Positions 4,544 to 6,678 of a stretch of 6,678 bases of DNA are shown here, piece by piece. Positions within the stretch are counted from its first letter, which is position 1. Every line of letters starts with the position of its first letter. The notes under the pieces are model-generated. The model saw only the letters and a list, made by a program, of their open reading frames with translations. It made no database searches and was not told where the DNA came from. The stretch comes from an uncultured Selenomonadales bacterium (GTDB lineage: Bacteria; Bacillota_C; Negativicutes; Selenomonadales; Selenomonadaceae): NCBI GenBank assembly GCA_937907035.1, contig CALCTX010000093.1, positions 1-6,678 on the forward strand, written 5' to 3'. The translations under genes were made by a program, and so were the position numbers.

Positions 4544-6678
4544 ATACTGACTTCAAAGAAATAAATCATCCGAAACAAAAAAAAGATTCCTTTTCTCTTT
4601 TGACAGGCAAACCGGTCTATACTGCCGATCTGGCACCAAGCAACTGCCTGATCATCAAAATTCTGCGCAGTCCCCACGCCAATGCCATGATAACTGACAT
4701 TGACACATCAAGCGCTCTCAAAATCCCCGGTGTCGAATGTATCCTCACCTATAAAGATGTACCGGAGCATCGCTATACCGTAGCCGGACAAGCATATCAG
4801 GAACTCAGTCCCTATGACCGTCTGATTCTTGACCGCCATCTTCGTTACGTAGGCGACCCGGTTGCTATCGTTGCCGCAGTTGATGAAAAATCTGCTTTAC
4901 AGGCACTTAACCTCATCAAAGTCAAATATGAAGTTCTGCAACCGCTGCTTGACTTCCGCACGGCAAAAGACAACAGTATTATCGTGCATCCTGAAGACAA
5001 CTGGCGGCTTCTCGTTGATAATAACAGTAATGTCAAACGCAATATAATCAGCGAAAACAGTGAAAAATACGGTAATGACCTTGATACTGTACTCGCTGAT
5101 TGTGATGTCACTATTGATGAAACCTTTTATACCAAACAGGCACAGCAAGTAATGTCAGAAACCTTCCGTACCTTTGCCGTAATTGATTCTTACGGCCGTA
5201 TAACCGTCACCTCATCCACCCAGATTCCATTTCACGCACGTCGTATTATCGCCTATGCCCTCGGCGTACCGAAATCACAGGTCCGTGTCATAAAACCAAG
5301 AATTGGTGGCGGTTTCGGTGCCAAGCAAACAATTGTATCCGAAATATATCCGGCATTGGTAACGAAAATCACCGGCAAGCCATCAATCTATATAATGACA
5401 CGTAAAGAAACCTTTGATAGTGCCGGTCCGCGCCATGAAGGAGATATCCGTGTCCGAATCGGTGCCATGAAAGACGGGAAAATTCGTGCTCTTGCACTTG
5501 ATGTACTCTGGAATGCTGGTGCTTATGGCGAGCACAGTACAACAACTCTTGAGCTTACCGGCCGCAAAACTTTGCCGCTTTACAACAGAACTGAGGCCAG
5601 TGTCTTCAACTACACCATTGTCTATACCAACACCCAGCCGGGTGGAGCATATCGTGGTTTTGGCGTACCGCAAAGTACCTTTGCCGTTGAATCGGCTATG
5701 AATATGCTCGCCCATAAACTGAACATAGATGTGATGAAACTCCACGAAATGAATATCGTCAAAGAAGGCGAGATCATGCCAGCTCACTACGGCGACCCAT
5801 GTACCTCGTGTTCCCTTGACCGTTGTTTGCAGAAAGTCAAAGAACTTGGGAACTGGGACAAAGAACCGTTAGTCCGTAAGCTCCCCAACGGCAAACTCCG
5901 TGCAAAAGGTCTGGCTATTGCTATGCAAGGATCCAGTATATCCAATGTCGATACCGCTGCCGTTACTATCAAGCTGAATGACGACGGGTTCTACGCTATG
6001 GGAATCGGTGCCGCCGACATGGGTACCGGCTGCGATACCGTTCTTGCCCAGATTGCTGCCGAACGTCTGATGTGCAGTACCGATAACATTGTTGTTCATG
6101 GCGTTGATACCGATATTTCCCCTTATGATACCGGTTCTTACGCCTCCAGCACCACTTACCTGACCGGTCGGGCAACGATAAAGGCCTGTGATGCCCTGCT
6201 GCAAAAAATGATCGCGGTTGCCGCAGAAAAACTCTGTTGTGATGCTGAATCTGCCGAATTTGACGGCACAACGATCAGCTGGCCGGATAAAGGAAAACAA
6301 ATGACCCTTACCGAGCTTGCCTATGCGGTTGAATGTGGTGGCAATACTGCCCTTATGGCAACCGAAGCTTCCGTATCGCCGTTGGCACCGCCACCATACA
6401 CTGCCTGTGTTGCGGAAGTCGAAATCGACCCTGATACCGGAAAAACCAAAGTCGTCAAATACAATATTGCCGCTGATTGCGGTACTGTAATCAATACAGC
6501 ACTTGCCCGTGTCCAGCTCGAAGGTGCTGCCGTTCAGGGAATTGGCATGGCACTTACTGAAGATGTCTGCTTCTCCAAAGAAGGACGCCTGCAAACCAAT
6601 TCCTTAATGCAGTATAAAGTACCCGCCCGCAGTGAAATCGGTGAAATTAAAGTTGCCTTTGAAGAAAGCTATGAACCG
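4540..6678 (+). CDS. Molybdopterin-binding catalytic subunit of selenium-dependent molybdenum hydroxylase (3' partial)
   Basis: The frame is open from ATG 4540 to the window edge: 713 residues of an expected 760 or so. The protein is a xanthine-dehydrogenase/CoxL-family large subunit that hydroxylates its substrate at a Mo centre. Residues about 13-135 form the 'hammerhead' domain (LLTGKPVYTADL, RYVGDPVAIVAA). The cofactor domains follow with ETFRTFAVID (207-216), SSTQIPFHARR (218-228), PRIGGGFGAKQ (253-263), GGAYRGFGVPQ (368-378), QGSSIS (463-468), ADMGTGCDTVLAQ (492-504), GSYASSTTYLTGR (532-544) and APPPYTACVAEVEIDPDTG. The ETFRT, STQIPFHARR and DMGTGCDT wording resembles the large subunits of EF2563-linked enzymes, which carry a labile selenium rather than selenocysteine; accordingly no in-frame TGA occurs. 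The C-terminal part with the catalytic glutamate (SIGE-type motif) lies beyond the edge. AGGTGA shortly before the ATG and the 4-base overlap with the 2Fe-2S gene support this start. The substrate (purine, xanthine, nicotinate or another) is not identifiable. Confidence 0.92.
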   Translation, partial: MNTDFKEINHPKQKKDSFSLLTGKPVYTADLAPSNCLIIKILRSPHANAMITDIDTSSALKIPGVECILTYKDVPEHRYTVAGQAYQELSPYDRLILDRHLRYVGDPVAIVAAVDEKSALQALNLIKVKYEVLQPLLDFRTAKDNSIIVHPEDNWRLLVDNNSNVKRNIISENSEKYGNDLDTVLADCDVTIDETFYTKQAQQVMSETFRTFAVIDSYGRITVTSSTQIPFHARRIIAYALGVPKSQVRVIKPRIGGGFGAKQTIVSEIYPALVTKITGKPSIYIMTRKETFDSAGPRHEGDIRVRIGAMKDGKIRALALDVLWNAGAYGEHSTTTLELTGRKTLPLYNRTEASVFNYTIVYTNTQPGGAYRGFGVPQSTFAVESAMNMLAHKLNIDVMKLHEMNIVKEGEIMPAHYGDPCTSCSLDRCLQKVKELGNWDKEPLVRKLPNGKLRAKGLAIAMQGSSISNVDTAAVTIKLNDDGFYAMGIGAADMGTGCDTVLAQIAAERLMCSTDNIVVHGVDTDISPYDTGSYASSTTYLTGRATIKACDALLQKMIAVAAEKLCCDAESAEFDGTTISWPDKGKQMTLTELAYAVECGGNTALMATEASVSPLAPPPYTACVAEVEIDPDTGKTKVVKYNIAADCGTVINTALARVQLEGAAVQGIGMALTEDVCFSKEGRLQTNSLMQYKVPARSEIGEIKVAFEESYEP

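Noticed and set aside
5869..6594. Minus-strand open frame of 241 codons inside the Mo subunit gene
   Set aside because: The + strand carries unbroken molybdenum hydroxylase sequence with conserved motifs across the whole span. The antisense translation is Gly/Phe-rich with no recognisable domain, as expected for a codon-pattern shadow.
4540..6678. Selenocysteine (in-frame TGA) in the catalytic subunit
   Set aside because: The frame was translated to the window edge and contains no in-frame TGA. The selenium in this enzyme class is a labile cofactor atom, not selenocysteine.

Overview
The window is almost wholly coding on the + strand. It falls into two unrelated parts that meet at about position 590-625. 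No RNA gene, CRISPR array, insertion sequence, terminator or promoter could be supported. Apart from the junction, every stretch over 300 bases carries a gene.

Left part (1 to about 610): GC-rich DNA (34/60 in bases 1-60 and 39/60 in bases 241-300, counted by hand). It encodes the C-terminal end of a secreted or surface right-handed beta-helix repeat protein that finishes in a 'choice-of-anchor Q'-like domain. Such proteins are abundant in Lentisphaerota/Verrucomicrobiota-type and other large-genome environmental or gut bacteria.

Right part (about 600 to 6678): lower GC (10/60 in 1561-1620, 15/60 in 3001-3060, about half in 5281-5340). It is a tightly packed operon for a selenium-dependent molybdenum hydroxylase (SDMH, the EF2563/YqeB-linked system). 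In order it holds: the C-terminal half of the YqeB-family maturation protein; a fused YqeC-XdhC maturation protein with a one-base frame break near its end; a MocA/YgfJ-like nucleotidyltransferase; a FAD-binding subunit; a 2Fe-2S subunit; and a molybdopterin-binding catalytic subunit that runs off the right edge. Neighbours overlap by 4 bases (GTGA or ATGA) or lie a few bases apart, so they are probably co-transcribed and translationally coupled. The first three gene products prepare and load the molybdenum cofactor (cytidylylation, sulfur/selenium maturation). The last three form a heterotrimeric hydroxylase in which electrons pass from Mo through two 2Fe-2S centres to FAD. Known relatives act on purines, xanthine and related N-heterocycles in anaerobes, but the substrate here cannot be read from the sequence.

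The operon suggests an anaerobic, probably gut-type bacterium (Firmicutes such as Negativicutes or Clostridia are plausible; this is inference). The abrupt change of composition and of gene content in the middle of yqeB, with both genes broken at the same point and in different frames, suggests an assembly chimera or a recent rearrangement. The second main oddity is the A7 run at 2569-2575. A -1 shift there restores the missing C-terminus of the XdhC domain and ends exactly in the ATGA overlap with the next gene.
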